This document shows positions 7,592-17,582 of a stretch of 63,455 nucleotides of DNA, piece by piece. The translations under genes were made by a program, and so were the position numbers. The notes below the pieces were generated by a model, which worked only from the letters and a program-made list of their open reading frames with translations, had not been told where the DNA came from and ran no database searches. Each line of letters starts with the position of its first letter. Position 1 is the stretch's first letter. Origin of the DNA: Bacteroidia bacterium (lineage in GTDB: Bacteria > Bacteroidota > Bacteroidia > NS11-12g > UBA9320); assembly GCA_020053795.1 (NCBI GenBank), contig JAGVMN010000027.1:1-63455 (forward strand), written 5' to 3'.

Positions 7592-8185
7592 ATGATTGAT
7601 CAGGATTTGCTAATAACATGGGGTGCCACCCATAAAAAGATTAGAAGAAAGCAAATCATTTTCTATGAAGACGATCCTGCCATTTATTTCCATCAGATAT
7701 TGACTGGCAGAGTAAAAATGATCAACACTGTGGATCAGTCAAAAGAAATTATTCAGGGTTTTTATTATGAGGGAGATAGTTTTGGTGAGCCTCCTTTGTT
7801 TTATAATGGGCTTTATCCGGCAACAGCATTGGCAACCATAGATACAATTATGCTTAGACTTCCCAAAGAATCGTTTATTGCATTAATGTCTGAGCATAAA
7901 GAGTTGGCAATGAAGTTCGTTGTTTTGTTTGCCAATCGTTTAAGAAGAAAATCACTTCAATTAAAGAATATTGCGTGCAATGAAACGGAGGCCAAAATTT
8001 GTCAGGTGTTAGTGGATTATAAAGTGCAATTGAAGAGGACAGAAAAACTAAAGTCGAGAATTGATCTCACAAGGCAGGAAATTGCTGATATGACAGGCTT
8101 AAGAGTGGAGACCGTTATTAGAAGCATTAAAAAAATGGAAGGACAGGGGACTCTGAGCATTGTTAACAGCAAGATATTTTATTAA
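7592..8185 (+). CDS. Crp/Fnr-family transcription regulator
   Basis: A 197-residue regulator with an N-terminal cyclic-nucleotide-binding-like beta-roll (about residues 15-115; the GDSFGEPPLF segment lines up with the family's GExFGE loop) and a C-terminal winged helix (about 145-195; LTRQEIADMTGLRVETVIRS is the recognition region). There is no N-terminal cysteine cluster, so it is not a classical 4Fe-4S FNR and is closer to Dnr/Nnr-type or other regulators in this family. It is divergent from the nos operon with a Crp/Fnr palindrome in the shared region, so it probably controls nos in response to NO, low O2 or another signal. The stop codon is directly adjacent to or overlapping the start of the next gene. 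Confidence 0.9.
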   Translation: MIDQDLLITWGATHKKIRRKQIIFYEDDPAIYFHQILTGRVKMINTVDQSKEIIQGFYYEGDSFGEPPLFYNGLYPATALATIDTIMLRLPKESFIALMSEHKELAMKFVVLFANRLRRKSLQLKNIACNETEAKICQVLVDYKVQLKRTEKLKSRIDLTRQEIADMTGLRVETVIRSIKKMEGQGTLSIVNSKIFY

Positions 8186-9423
8186 TGGAAGAAACAACTT
8201 ATAGGAATTGGTCACTGTTAAGTTTAGCCAATTTATGCATGGTGGCCCTGTTGGGAGCATTAATGCGTTATAAAATCGCTTTTTCATTTCCTATTTTAGA
8301 TCACAGGCAAACCATGCACGGACATTCGCACTTTGCATTTTCAGGATGGGTCAGTCTGGCGATATTCATAGCCTTCGTATTTTACCTGTTTCCAAAATCC
8401 CCGTCGTATGACAAAGTCTATAAATTACAATTCTGGCTGTTTCTTTTGAGTGCATTCGGGATGCTGTTGTCATTCCCATTTCAGGGTTATGGACCGGTTT
8501 CAATAGCATTTTCCACCCTTTCAATTCTCGTTTCTTTTTGGTTTTCAATTAGCATTTTCAAGGACATTAAGGGAAAGCTGTTTACCGATTTGTCTGTTCT
8601 GACCGGCGTTTTTGCCCTGATTTTTTATGTGTTATCTGCTGCGGGCCCTGTCATGCTGAGTTACCTGATGATTGCCAAACAGGCCGGAACCAATTGGTAT
8701 CTGGCAAGTGTTTATTTGTACCTGCATTTCAACTATAACGGCTGGTTTTTGTTCGGCATATTGGCTTTATTCATCAATCAATTAGAAAGAATGGGTATTG
8801 ATTTCAATCAAAGGCGGGTAAAAACAGCTGTCATATTATTAGCTATTTCATGTATCCCGGCTTTTTTCCTATCTGTTTTGTGGATGCAACCGCCATTGTT
8901 AATAAGGGTTATTGCCATAGCTGCCGATATACTTCAATTTGTGGCTTTCTTACAACTCATGGTTTCTTTTAAAATAATTACGAGAAATGCAAAACTATTT
9001 ATGAGGCCCGTAAGATGGTTGTGGGGATTGTCGGCTACTGCATTGAGTATAAAATTTTTGCTTCAACTATTGTCGGCCATACCATCTCTTGAGAAATATG
9101 CATTTGCTTACAGACCTATTGTTATTGGTTATATTCATTTGGTTTTGTTGGGTTTTGTCACGCTGTTTCTTATTGGCTTTTTTATTCAAAGTGGAGCTTT
9201 TAAAGTAGAAAAAAGATGGCCTTTGATTGGATTAATTCTTTTTGTTTTTGGGGTTTTACTCAACGAAATATTGCTGATGATACAGGGAATTCTTTCCATT
9301 TCGTACCAGCATGTTCACTGGGCAAATCCGACTCTTTTTGTGGTGTCTTTGATCATGTTGTCGGGTTTGTTGCTTTTGGTAGATGGGCAACGACAGGGGG
9401 ATAGTCGAGCACAAGAAAAGTAA
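8185..9423 (+). CDS. Multi-His polytopic membrane protein, haem-copper oxidase-like
   Basis: A 412-residue protein with about 11-12 membrane helices. Histidines lie inside or at the ends of helices in motifs such as MHGHSHFAFSGW (about 44-55), YLHFNYNGWF and IGYIHLVLLG, reminiscent of haem-binding helices of haem-copper oxidase subunit I, NorB or NnrS relatives. A full set of CuB ligands is not evident, so I do not call it an oxidase. It overlaps the last base of the Crp/Fnr gene, which suggests co-expression and a link to nitrogen-oxide respiration. NO or haem-related function is inference. Confidence 0.6.
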   Translation: MEETTYRNWSLLSLANLCMVALLGALMRYKIAFSFPILDHRQTMHGHSHFAFSGWVSLAIFIAFVFYLFPKSPSYDKVYKLQFWLFLLSAFGMLLSFPFQGYGPVSIAFSTLSILVSFWFSISIFKDIKGKLFTDLSVLTGVFALIFYVLSAAGPVMLSYLMIAKQAGTNWYLASVYLYLHFNYNGWFLFGILALFINQLERMGIDFNQRRVKTAVILLAISCIPAFFLSVLWMQPPLLIRVIAIAADILQFVAFLQLMVSFKIITRNAKLFMRPVRWLWGLSATALSIKFLLQLLSAIPSLEKYAFAYRPIVIGYIHLVLLGFVTLFLIGFFIQSGAFKVEKRWPLIGLILFVFGVLLNEILLMIQGILSISYQHVHWANPTLFVVSLIMLSGLLLLVDGQRQGDSRAQEK

Positions 9424-9434
9424 TTGTTGAAAAG

Positions 9435-9465
9435 TTGTGGGTAAAAATACCCCCCTGTATCTTTT
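9435..9465 (+). promoter_or_regulatory. Candidate promoter, TTG-N20-TAtcTTTT
   Basis: TTG at 9435-9437 and a -7-like box TATCTTTT at 9458-9465 are separated by 20 bases, the usual Bacteroidota spacing. The spacer holds a run of six C's. It sits about 50 bp ahead of the chosen start (9518) of the next gene. Confidence 0.45.
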
Positions 9466-9517
9466 TATCGAAGTTTGCTTAAGAATTCGAATGAATTGTG
9501 GTCTTAAATTATATATA

Positions 9518-10567
9518 ATGAAGTTAGAAAAAATTATTCTGCCAACACTGTTGGTCGTATTTGTAGCATGGCAAAGTGACGAAATTAATCGAGAGGAAAA
9601 AATTGCTACAACAAGTTATGGATTTGATCTTCCACCTTCTAACATAAGTTATTCTAATATCTCACTCTATCAGGGACATCTTAGGTTTAGTTCACATCAG
9701 GATGTTATCGAAACTATAGACGATTTAGAAATACAGTACAATTCATGGAACGATAGTTTTTTGAATTATTATCAGGGAATTGGAGAAGATTCTTTAGATG
9801 CAATTGAAGATTCCATCCAATTTGATGATGAGTATCCGGCAGTTGTTTTCGAAAATTATTATGGATTTACGTCGCTTAGAAAGGTTTTGCATGACTCCGA
9901 GGAATGGTATTCTGAAAATGATACCTTTGAATTGGGTATTGATCCTGACGAGCATTTTATTATGGATGATGAATATCGAACAGTTCTTAATGCAAAGGCC
10001 CAGCTAATTGTTGGCGATACTGTTTTTAAACTCTATGATGACATGTATATTTCAGTGCATAGTGGTGGAACTTTAGATTCAAGTTTAGCTGTAGTTGGTC
10101 AAATTAATAGTGGCGAGTTAAACATTTACACATTAAGCGGGCCTCAAAAACAAACTCTTGGAATTATTATTTATTCTTGGGGAACGCCGAATCCACCTGT
10201 AGGTTGTACTCCAGAATCTATGAAAAAGGCGAAAGGTAAGGAGACAGACGGAACTCGCAGAATTAAATGGCGTTTAAGAATTAGCAATTACGCTTGGGGG
10301 AAGAATGCCGTGGCAAAAATTAAAAACCAAAAGAAAAAGAAAAACAGATGGAAAAAATATAGAACAGATTGTTCTGTAAGATGCTGGGGGGCTATGGTTG
10401 ATACTTTTTGTGTAGATCATGTATTTGATAACACGGAATCTAAAAAAAGAAGAAAACTCAAATCCGTGGGAGTTTATAATGGATATGCAGCATCTTTGCC
10501 GGGTAAAGTGAAGGGAGACTTCAATGGAGCTGGTGGAATTCAAAAGAGTCATACCGTAGTCTGGTGA
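9518..10567 (+). CDS. Exported protein of unknown function
   Basis: A 349-residue protein, family not recognised. I chose the ATG at 9518 because a signal-like hydrophobic segment follows at once (KLEKIILPTLLVVFVAW); the frame is open further upstream to 9437 without a better start. The middle is acidic and rich in D/E/Y. The last 100 residues are strongly basic (KNQKKKKNRWKKY) with four to five cysteines. Base composition is more AT-rich than that of the nos genes. The stop overlaps the next gene's ATG by 4 bp, so the two are coupled. Confidence 0.65.
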   Translation: MKLEKIILPTLLVVFVAWQSDEINREEKIATTSYGFDLPPSNISYSNISLYQGHLRFSSHQDVIETIDDLEIQYNSWNDSFLNYYQGIGEDSLDAIEDSIQFDDEYPAVVFENYYGFTSLRKVLHDSEEWYSENDTFELGIDPDEHFIMDDEYRTVLNAKAQLIVGDTVFKLYDDMYISVHSGGTLDSSLAVVGQINSGELNIYTLSGPQKQTLGIIIYSWGTPNPPVGCTPESMKKAKGKETDGTRRIKWRLRISNYAWGKNAVAKIKNQKKKKNRWKKYRTDCSVRCWGAMVDTFCVDHVFDNTESKKRRKLKSVGVYNGYAASLPGKVKGDFNGAGGIQKSHTVVW

Positions 10568-11382
10568 AGAATCATTCATTGGTTCCAAATATGTTAAGAA
10601 TGATTATTTTATTCCTGACTTGTTTTTGTTTGTCTGTTTGCCAAGCCAATAATGATTCGATCCTTCCCAAAAGAGACTTATCAGTTTCAATTTATTCATT
10701 AGCTTATCAGTCTATAAAAATAACGCCTATTGGTAATGATAATTTGTTAAAATCAGGTATTTCCCCAACTGCTAAAATTGAGTTTGCATATAGACAAAGG
10801 CTTTATCAAACTTATTATTTCGATGCTGCTCTTGGATTATCAATAGTTCCAGTTTTTTTTAAATACGAAATCCAATTAAACCCAGATCATCCGCTTTACA
10901 CATATAACAATATCAAAACTGTTGAGGACAAAAGCTATTACCTGGAAAATATGGTGTTAAATGCGGGCTTCCATGTTTCGAAACAAACTAAAATTCGAAA
11001 CAATGTATTCCTGAACAATGTGATTGGAATTGATCTTAATTTCTTCCCAACTTTTTTTGTAGGATATAGCAATTACTATGACTTACACGGACAAGTCAAA
11101 GACAGTTCATACAAAATTTTTGAATTAAATTTGAACGACCCGATTGAACAGGGACAGGCTATAGCTTATGGTTTGTTAAGTTATTCAGCTAAAATCGGCA
11201 TAACCAAATACAATAGAAAGCAGAATAGTTGGGAGATCAATTTAATGTGCAATTACCAACCAAATATTATTGGAAAGGGAACTTACGAATTCATTATGGG
11301 TAATGAAAAAAAACGAGGGGTAGTTAAATGGAGAAACAACTACATTGGTCTGCAATTTATCAAAAGATGGGCGACAAATTGA
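10564..11382 (+). CDS. Predicted outer-membrane beta-barrel protein, unknown function
   Basis: A 272-residue protein beginning with a basic, hydrophobic signal peptide (about residues 1-28, ending VCQA). The body shows alternating polar/aromatic strands (for example YFDAALGLSIVPVFF, YGLLSYSAKIGITKY, NNYIGLQFIKRW) and ends in an aromatic-rich strand, as in small outer-membrane barrels. It overlaps the preceding gene by 4 bp (ATGA), so the pair is probably expressed and acts together. No family recognised, and AT-rich base use like its partner suggests the pair was acquired together. Confidence 0.6.
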   Translation: MKNHSLVPNMLRMIILFLTCFCLSVCQANNDSILPKRDLSVSIYSLAYQSIKITPIGNDNLLKSGISPTAKIEFAYRQRLYQTYYFDAALGLSIVPVFFKYEIQLNPDHPLYTYNNIKTVEDKSYYLENMVLNAGFHVSKQTKIRNNVFLNNVIGIDLNFFPTFFVGYSNYYDLHGQVKDSSYKIFELNLNDPIEQGQAIAYGLLSYSAKIGITKYNRKQNSWEINLMCNYQPNIIGKGTYEFIMGNEKKRGVVKWRNNYIGLQFIKRWATN

Positions 11383-11564
11383 ACGATTCGTTTTTTGTCT
11401 TGGCATTTATTCTATAATTCGATTTATGAATACGTTATCAATGTTAGATAACTATTAATTACTCAATTTTCAGCACTAAATAATGTCGAGTTGTTAATAG
11501 TGGGCTTAATGTAGAATTAATGTTTTGGCTTTAATTTCCAAGCCCTGCATTATTTTCGCCATCT

Positions 11565-12467
11565 ATGGAAGCCGCCCGCAGCAAAGCCTATATCCAAATG
11601 CATATTGCCATTTTCCTGTTTGGGCTCACCGCCATATTGGGCAAGCTCATTGTACTTGGTGAAAGTCCCCTTGTATGGCATCGACTTTGGATTAGTGTTG
11701 CTGGTCTAATCCTAATTCCGGGTACCATTAATAGTATCAGAAAGATGAGCCCTGCAGATTTGCTTCGTTTTTCAGGCATTGGTTGTTTGGTCATCATTCA
11801 CTGGCTGACCTTTTACGGTTCCATCAAAATGGGGAATAGTGCATCTATAACTCTGGCAACGTTTTCTACCACCACCATATATACTGCCTTTCTCGAACCT
11901 ATGATCATGAAAACGCGTTTCAATAAGATTGAAATTTTGCTGGGCCTTTTTGTAATAGTGGGAATTGGATTCGTAGCTCAGGTCGGGTCCTTTTATTATC
12001 CGGCTATCGTCGTGGGTTTGATTTCAGCTTTTTTTGCAGCACTTTTTTCGGTGTTGAACAAGAAATATATCGGCTCACAGAATAGCCTGTCGGTAACAGT
12101 GGTTGAACTCGGAACCGGTTGGGTATTTCTCAATCTTGTCATATTTTTTGTATTGGGCAACTGGGATTGGAATACCATGCAACCAAGCCCGAACGATTGG
12201 ATTTACCTCATCCTTCTTGGACTGCTTTGCACCAGTCTGGCTTTTGTCTTGTCGCTCGAATCATTGAAACATTTGAGTGCCTATATCGCCAACTTGTCTA
12301 TAAACCTCGAACCTGTTTACGGAATCATACTGGCCATTGTTCTGCTGAATGAAGACAAACAACTGAACTTGAAATTCTACCTTGGAACCGTTATTATTCT
12401 GGCCGCCGTTTTATGTCATCCCCTGATTGTGAAATGGGACGAACGCCGCAAAGCGGTTTCTGCTTAA
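11565..12467 (+). CDS. EamA-family (DMT) transporter
   Basis: A 300-residue protein with ten predicted membrane helices arranged as two EamA repeats (about residues 10-140 and 150-290), typical of the drug/metabolite transporter superfamily (RhaT/YdcZ-like exporters). The substrate cannot be read from sequence. The second repeat ends with the usual [16 protein letters not shown] stretch. The metG gene starts 13 bp after its stop, but metG has its own promoter-like box. Confidence 0.85.
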   Translation: MEAARSKAYIQMHIAIFLFGLTAILGKLIVLGESPLVWHRLWISVAGLILIPGTINSIRKMSPADLLRFSGIGCLVIIHWLTFYGSIKMGNSASITLATFSTTTIYTAFLEPMIMKTRFNKIEILLGLFVIVGIGFVAQVGSFYYPAIVVGLISAFFAALFSVLNKKYIGSQNSLSVTVVELGTGWVFLNLVIFFVLGNWDWNTMQPSPNDWIYLILLGLLCTSLAFVLSLESLKHLSAYIANLSINLEPVYGIILAIVLLNEDKQLNLKFYLGTVIILAAVLCHPLIVKWDERRKAVSA

Positions 12468-12472
12468 ATTTG
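12465..12472 (+). promoter_or_regulatory. -7 promoter box for metG
   Basis: TAAATTTG matches the Bacteroidota -7 consensus TAnnTTTG exactly and overlaps the stop codon of the EamA gene. It ends 8 bp before the metG ATG, so the transcript would have almost no leader. No clear -33 TTG is seen. Confidence 0.5.
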
Positions 12473-12480
12473 CGAACCCT

Positions 12481-14487
12481 ATGACGGAACCCAAAAGATA
12501 TACCATCACCGCTGCATTGCCTTATGCCAACGGGCCTTTGCACATAGGTCATTTAGCAGGATGCTTTTTGCCTGCTGATATTTATGTGCGTTATCTGAGG
12601 GCAAAGGGACAGGAAGTTATTTTCGTTTGCGGCACCGATGAACACGGAGTTCCCATCACCATCAAAGCGAAAAGTGAAGGTAAAACACCGCAGGAAGTTG
12701 TGGATTTTTATCACAGGCAAATGGCTGATGCCTTTAAAACATTTGGTATTTCGTTCGATATATTTTCGAGAACAAGCAATAAAGTTCACCACGAAACGGC
12801 ATCCGACTTTTTCAAAGTGCTTTACGACAAAGGTGTTTTCAAAGAAGACATTACAGAACAATATTACGACGAAGATGCCAAACAGTTTCTGGCCGATCGC
12901 TACATCACAGGCACCTGTCCGCGATGTTCGTTTGATAAGGCCTATGGCGATCAATGCGAAAATTGTGGCAGTACTTTAAACCCATCAGACCTTATCAACC
13001 CCAGGTCAACCCTGTCCGGAAACAAACCCGTTTTGCGGGAAACCAAAAACTGGTATTTGCCCCTCGACAAAATTCAGGCTGAATTTCTGAATGACTTTAT
13101 TGAAAGCAAAAAACATTGGCGATCTACCGTCTATGGTCAGTGCAAAAGCTGGCTGAACGAAGGACTAAAACCCAGAGCCATGACCCGAGATCTGGATTGG
13201 GGCGTTCCGGTTCCGATTACCGAAGCCGTTGGAAAGGTGCTGTATGTTTGGTTCGATGCTCCCATTGGTTATATCAGTGCCACCAAGGAATTGAAAAGAG
13301 CCGATTGGGAAAAGTGGTGGATGGACGAAGAAACCAAGTTGGTGCATTTCATCGGCAAGGATAATATCGTTTTTCACTGCATCATCTTTCCGGCCATGAT
13401 GCATGAATATGGCGGCTACATCATGCCGACGGATGTTCCGGCCAACGAGTTTTTAAATCTGGAAGGACAAAAAATTTCGACCAGCCGCAATCATGCCATT
13501 TGGCTGCACGAGTATCTCGCCGATTTCCCAGACAGACAGGATGAACTGCGATATGTGCTAAGCTCTATTGCCCCCGAAACCAAAGACTCTGATTTCACAT
13601 GGAAAGATTATCAGGCAAGGGTGAACAACGAACTCGGAGCTATCCTCGGAAATCTGGTGAACAGGATTTTGGTTTTAAGTCAAAAGTATTTTAACGGGAT
13701 CGTTCAGCCACATGCTGACTATAAGAGAGACCCGCGTTTTGATTGGAAGGAACTCGAGCGAACAATCAACATCATCGAACAACTGACCGAGAATTATCAG
13801 TTCCGTGAAGCACAGAACGAGTTGATGAACATAGCCAGAATGGGAAACAAACTTTTGGCCGAAACAGAGCCCTGGCACTTAATAAAAACGGATGAAAAGG
13901 CGGTTGGAGAAATTTTGAACCTGAGTCTGCAATTGCTCATGCAGTTTGCCAAAACCGCAGAACCTTTTTTGCCGAACACTGCAGCAAGAATACTCAAAAT
14001 GTTAAACGCGGAAGCTTTGGATGAATTACCCGCCAATCATCAATTGGGCGAGCCGGCCATTCTTTTCAAAAAAATAGAAGATGAAGAAATTGACAAGCAA
14101 TTGAAAAAACTGAATTCTTCGAAAGAAGCCCCACCGCATGCAAGTCTTGTACCCCAAAAAGAAGAAATTACTTATGAGGATTTTGCGAGAATGGACATCA
14201 GGGTCGGTACGATTCTCGAAGCCGTGAAGGTACCCAAAGCCGATAAACTACTGCAACTGACCATTGACACCGGCCTCGACAAACGCACCGTCGTCAGCGG
14301 CATTGCTGAATATTTCAACCCAAACCTAATTGTTGGCAAACAGGTTTGTATTTTGGCTAATCTGGCTCCCAGAAAGCTCAGGGGCATTGTATCTCAGGGC
14401 ATGATACTGATGGCCGAAACACCCGACGGGAATCTGGAATTTGTCAGTCCCGTTGCGGCCATTCTTGCGGGTGCCATCGTGAAATAG
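12481..14487 (+). CDS. metG: Methionyl-tRNA synthetase
   Basis: A 668-residue class I synthetase that charges tRNA-Met. The HIGH motif is HIGH at residues 21-24, the KMSKS-type loop is KISTS, and a zinc knuckle CPRC...CENC lies in the connective-peptide region near residues 145-163. The C-terminal 110 residues form an EMAP/Arc1p-like tRNA-binding domain ([14 protein letters not shown] onward, to GMILMA). The length fits the form with this appended domain. The start is supported by the promoter box just upstream. Confidence 0.98.
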   Translation: MTEPKRYTITAALPYANGPLHIGHLAGCFLPADIYVRYLRAKGQEVIFVCGTDEHGVPITIKAKSEGKTPQEVVDFYHRQMADAFKTFGISFDIFSRTSNKVHHETASDFFKVLYDKGVFKEDITEQYYDEDAKQFLADRYITGTCPRCSFDKAYGDQCENCGSTLNPSDLINPRSTLSGNKPVLRETKNWYLPLDKIQAEFLNDFIESKKHWRSTVYGQCKSWLNEGLKPRAMTRDLDWGVPVPITEAVGKVLYVWFDAPIGYISATKELKRADWEKWWMDEETKLVHFIGKDNIVFHCIIFPAMMHEYGGYIMPTDVPANEFLNLEGQKISTSRNHAIWLHEYLADFPDRQDELRYVLSSIAPETKDSDFTWKDYQARVNNELGAILGNLVNRILVLSQKYFNGIVQPHADYKRDPRFDWKELERTINIIEQLTENYQFREAQNELMNIARMGNKLLAETEPWHLIKTDEKAVGEILNLSLQLLMQFAKTAEPFLPNTAARILKMLNAEALDELPANHQLGEPAILFKKIEDEEIDKQLKKLNSSKEAPPHASLVPQKEEITYEDFARMDIRVGTILEAVKVPKADKLLQLTIDTGLDKRTVVSGIAEYFNPNLIVGKQVCILANLAPRKLRGIVSQGMILMAETPDGNLEFVSPVAAILAGAIVK

Positions 14488-14510
14488 GTTTATTAAGTTT
14501 CATGTCTCAT

Positions 14511-14591
14511 ATTCCAAGCTCCAAATCTCAAGGAAAAAACAAATGTTTCATCATCCATCATCTTTAGAGCTTGAAACTTGTGGCTTGGAAT
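14511..14591. repeat. Imperfect inverted repeat, REP-like
   Basis: ATTCCAAGC (14511-14519) is the exact complement of GCTTGGAAT (14583-14591), and the pairing continues inward with mismatches to CTCAAG/CTTGAA (about 14527-14575), giving a stem-loop of about 80 nt. There is no U-tract, so it is not a standard terminator. It may be a dispersed palindromic repeat; copies elsewhere cannot be checked here. Confidence 0.5.
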
Positions 14592-14625
14592 TTGAGTTTC
14601 TGGGCCATTAATCTGAAAAAGGCCT

Positions 14626-14633
14626 TAAATTTG
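14626..14633 (+). promoter_or_regulatory. -7 promoter box for tRNA-Arg
   Basis: TAAATTTG, an exact TAnnTTTG match, ends 9 bp before the tRNA 5' end, as expected for a short-leader tRNA transcript. Confidence 0.55.
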
Positions 14634-14642
14634 TACCCCTCC

Positions 14643-14714
14643 GGCCTCGTAGTTCAATGGATAGAATAGAAGTTTCCTAAACTTTTGATATGAGTTCGAT
14701 TCTCGTCGAGGCTA
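14643..14714 (+). tRNA. tRNA-Arg (anticodon CCT)
   Basis: A cloverleaf can be drawn: acceptor GGCCTCG/CGAGGCT (14643-14649 with 14707-14713, first pair G-U), D-stem GTTC/GAAT, anticodon stem GAAGT/ACTTT with loop TTCCTAA (anticodon CCT, reading AGG), a 4-nt variable loop, and T-arm ATGAG-TTCGATT-CTCGT. Discriminator is A, and CCA is not encoded. Stems are AU-rich compared with usual versions of this tRNA. Confidence 0.93.
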
Positions 14715-14826
14715 CCTGGGTTGAAAGGCTGTGGTTAACCGCAGCCTTTTCAATTAACACCTCATCGTAACTATCTGACAATAAATAAATTGACGCAATA
14801 AAAGAGTTGATACTTATGGTTCTAAA

Positions 14827-15159
14827 TTGACCCTTTCCAAGCTACTTCTTCGAAACGATCGGATTAATGATTTCGAATCAACGAAATGGGCAGACAAAAT
14901 ATTTTCGACCCGATTGAGTTTTTTAAACATAACCTTCGACATGGGTTCTTATATAGGTGGCTCGAAACACGATAGTCTGGTGGACTCGGTTTTCACTTAT
15001 GTGCCGGTGTATTTTTTGAGCCATTTTTCGGCGTCTGATTTTATGATCCGTGATAGAATTGGTATAGAAACTCATGACATGACCTTTGAGCAATTGAAGC
15101 AATACGTTGATCAAAAATCAACTCTCCACCAGAAACAAATTTTGCAAAAGAAGCGATAG
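14827..15159 (+). CDS. Short unknown ORF next to tRNA-Arg, possibly a gene remnant
   Basis: A 110-residue reading starting at TTG; the frame is open from a stop at 14791 and has no ATG before residue 39. No family recognised. It has protein-like composition (FLNITFDMGSYIGGSKHD, THDMTFEQLKQYVDQK) and a basic tail. The missing good start and position just downstream of a tRNA suggest a 5'-truncated remnant, for example from an integration event, but it could be a genuine small gene. Confidence 0.35.
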   Translation: MTLSKLLLRNDRINDFESTKWADKIFSTRLSFLNITFDMGSYIGGSKHDSLVDSVFTYVPVYFLSHFSASDFMIRDRIGIETHDMTFEQLKQYVDQKSTLHQKQILQKKR

Positions 15160-15274
15160 TTCTGAATTTTAAAGCAATCCAGAATATCAGATCTGCCGGA
15201 TTTAATCCGATAGCCTGGACCTGATGTATCTATGGTTCCAAATCTTTTGCAGGACATCAGGAACAGTTTTATTC

Positions 15275-17488
15275 TCAAACCTCCAAAACCTTTTCTATCG
15301 CATGATCATAAATCTCCATGTATGACTTCACAGTACCAAAGTCAGCATCGTTCACAAATATCTCGTGCCCTTCTACAAAACCCAGCTTTTCGCAATGAAC
15401 ATGGTTTTCATTCAGAAAAGAAAGTACAGATTTTTCATTTTCAGGATCAACCGTAATGGCCACCCGGCACTGTGATTCACCAAAGAGAAAAGCATCCTTG
15501 CGTGTCATAATCCCGGTGTGAATATCGAACCCAAAGCCTGAACTCATGGCAGATTCCAAAAGCGTTATGAAAAGACCTCCTTCTGAAACATCGTGGCAGG
15601 ATTTAACCAAACCTTTTCGAATGAGGCTTGTAACTGATTGCTGGACTTTGTACTCCACTTCCAAATCGAACCACGGACAAGGAGAATCTTTTACCTTGTG
15701 ATACCTCAACAGATACTGTGAACTGCCGATGTCCTCATGAGAAGGGCCAATGAGAATAATAACGTCACCAAGGTTTTTGAAAGCGATAGTGGTGATGTGT
15801 GATTTTTCCTCCACAATTCCTATCATTCCGATGGTCGGTGTTGGAAAAATTGCAGTTCCATCGCCACTTTGATTGTAGAAACTGACATTGCCACCGGTGA
15901 CCGGTGTTTGAAATTTCTCACAGGCTGTTTTCATGCCTTTGATACAATGCACAAACTGCCAGTAAACACCCTTATCGTATGGGTTGCCAAAGTTGAGACA
16001 ATTGGTAATTGCCGAAGGGACGCCACCAGCACAGACAATATTTCTGGCTGCCTCGGCAACCGCGATTGCTGTTCCTTTTTCGGGGTCGGCATAAATGTAT
16101 CGGGAATTGCAATCTACTGTAAGTGCCAAAGACTTTTTGCTTCCTTTGATTCTCACGATAGCTGCATCCGAGACCTGATTGGTGCTTTGATTGACAGTTC
16201 CCACCATAGAATCATATTGTCTGAAAATCCACTTTTTGGATGCAATATTTGGAAGACCGGCTAAAAGTCTTGCTACCTTGTTTAAATGGCGTGGCTCTTC
16301 AATATCTGATAAATCGAAAGAGGCGATGTTTTTGATATAAGCTGGCTCCTCATATAACCTTTCGTAAACAGGCGTTCCTCCGCCAAGAGCCAGAGAAACG
16401 GCTGGCAAATCGGCCTCTAAAATATCATTCATATAATACTGAACCCTGCCGCTGTCCGTCACCTCACCTATATTGGCGAATAACAAATCCCAACGATTAA
16501 ATATCCTTTCAACATCTTGTTCATGACCTTTTTTGACAACCACGAGCATACGCTCCTGAGATTCTGAAAGAAGGATTTCCCAGGCCTTCATATTCTCCTG
16601 CCTGAGAGGGACTTTATCCAGATGTATTTTCATTCCGGTACCGCTCTTGGCACTCATTTCTGACGTGGAGCATGTGATACCCGCAGCACCCATGTCCTGC
16701 ATCCCAACGACTGCCCCGGTCTCAATAATTTCCATGCTCGCTTCCAGAATCAATTTCTCCCAAAACGGATCTCCGACTTGCACGGCAGGGAGGTCCTGCA
16801 TGGAATTTTCCGAAATATCTTTTGAGGCAAAGGCAGCCCCATGGATACCATCTTTCCCTGTCCGACTGCCAAAGATGTAAACCGGATTTCCAATTCCTTC
16901 GGCCACTGCCGATACGGTTTTCCCGACCTCTACCAAACCCACACTCATGGCATTAACCAAAATATTGGTCTCGTAACAATCATCGAAATACACCTCTCCT
17001 CCGACTGTAGGTATCCCAAAGGCATTGCCGTAATCCCCGATCCCTTTTACCACGCCTTTCAGCAACCACTTGGTTCTGTCTGTTTTTAAATTTCCAAAAC
17101 GCAAAGAATTGAGTTGGGCTATGGGTCTTGCTCCCATGGAAAATATATCTCGGTTAATGCCGCCAACTCCGGTTGCCGCTCCCTGATAAGGTTCGATTGC
17201 AGAAGGGTGATTATGCGATTCAATTTTAAAACAGCAAGCCAAACCATCTCCAATATCCACCAATCCGGCATTCTCCTCCCCGGCTTCTACCAACATCATA
17301 GGTCCTTGTTTTGGCAACGTTTTTAGCCACATAATCGAGTTTTTGTATGAGCAATGCTCACTCCACATTACTGCATAAATGCTCAGTTCGGTAAAGTTGG
17401 GTACTCTGCCGAGTATCTCACAAATCTTGTCAAACTCTTCAGGGAGCAGTCCCAGTTGAACAGCTGTTTCAACGGTTGTCAATTGCAT
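15275..17488 (-). CDS. purL: Phosphoribosylformylglycinamidine synthase, small PurL subunit
   Basis: A 737-residue protein, the length of the small PurL that works with PurQ and PurS, rather than the about 1200-1300-residue fused enzyme. It carries out the ATP- and ammonia-dependent FGAR to FGAM step of purine synthesis in the cytoplasm. Family marks: [11 protein letters not shown] near residue 41, [27 protein letters not shown] (shown by positions about 88-114), and a PurM/AIRS-like repeated architecture with QDMGAAG in the middle and SCHDVSEGG near residue 620. No purQ or purS is in the window. It lies 94 bp after the kinase-like gene on the same strand. Confidence 0.95.
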   Translation of the reverse strand: MQLTTVETAVQLGLLPEEFDKICEILGRVPNFTELSIYAVMWSEHCSYKNSIMWLKTLPKQGPMMLVEAGEENAGLVDIGDGLACCFKIESHNHPSAIEPYQGAATGVGGINRDIFSMGARPIAQLNSLRFGNLKTDRTKWLLKGVVKGIGDYGNAFGIPTVGGEVYFDDCYETNILVNAMSVGLVEVGKTVSAVAEGIGNPVYIFGSRTGKDGIHGAAFASKDISENSMQDLPAVQVGDPFWEKLILEASMEIIETGAVVGMQDMGAAGITCSTSEMSAKSGTGMKIHLDKVPLRQENMKAWEILLSESQERMLVVVKKGHEQDVERIFNRWDLLFANIGEVTDSGRVQYYMNDILEADLPAVSLALGGGTPVYERLYEEPAYIKNIASFDLSDIEEPRHLNKVARLLAGLPNIASKKWIFRQYDSMVGTVNQSTNQVSDAAIVRIKGSKKSLALTVDCNSRYIYADPEKGTAIAVAEAARNIVCAGGVPSAITNCLNFGNPYDKGVYWQFVHCIKGMKTACEKFQTPVTGGNVSFYNQSGDGTAIFPTPTIGMIGIVEEKSHITTIAFKNLGDVIILIGPSHEDIGSSQYLLRYHKVKDSPCPWFDLEVEYKVQQSVTSLIRKGLVKSCHDVSEGGLFITLLESAMSSGFGFDIHTGIMTRKDAFLFGESQCRVAITVDPENEKSVLSFLNENHVHCEKLGFVEGHEIFVNDADFGTVKSYMEIYDHAIEKVLEV

Positions 17489-17582
17489 GGTTTTAAAAAT
17501 TAAATTAAACTTTGGGCTGCGAATTTAGAAAGATCGGTACCAAATCTTTAGAGAAAGAAGCAAATTCGTGGCAATAAAGAGA

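Noticed and set aside
9437-9517. Longer N-terminus for the gene at 9518
   Set aside because: The extension is not signal-like and overlaps the promoter; the ATG at 9518 precedes a signal peptide.
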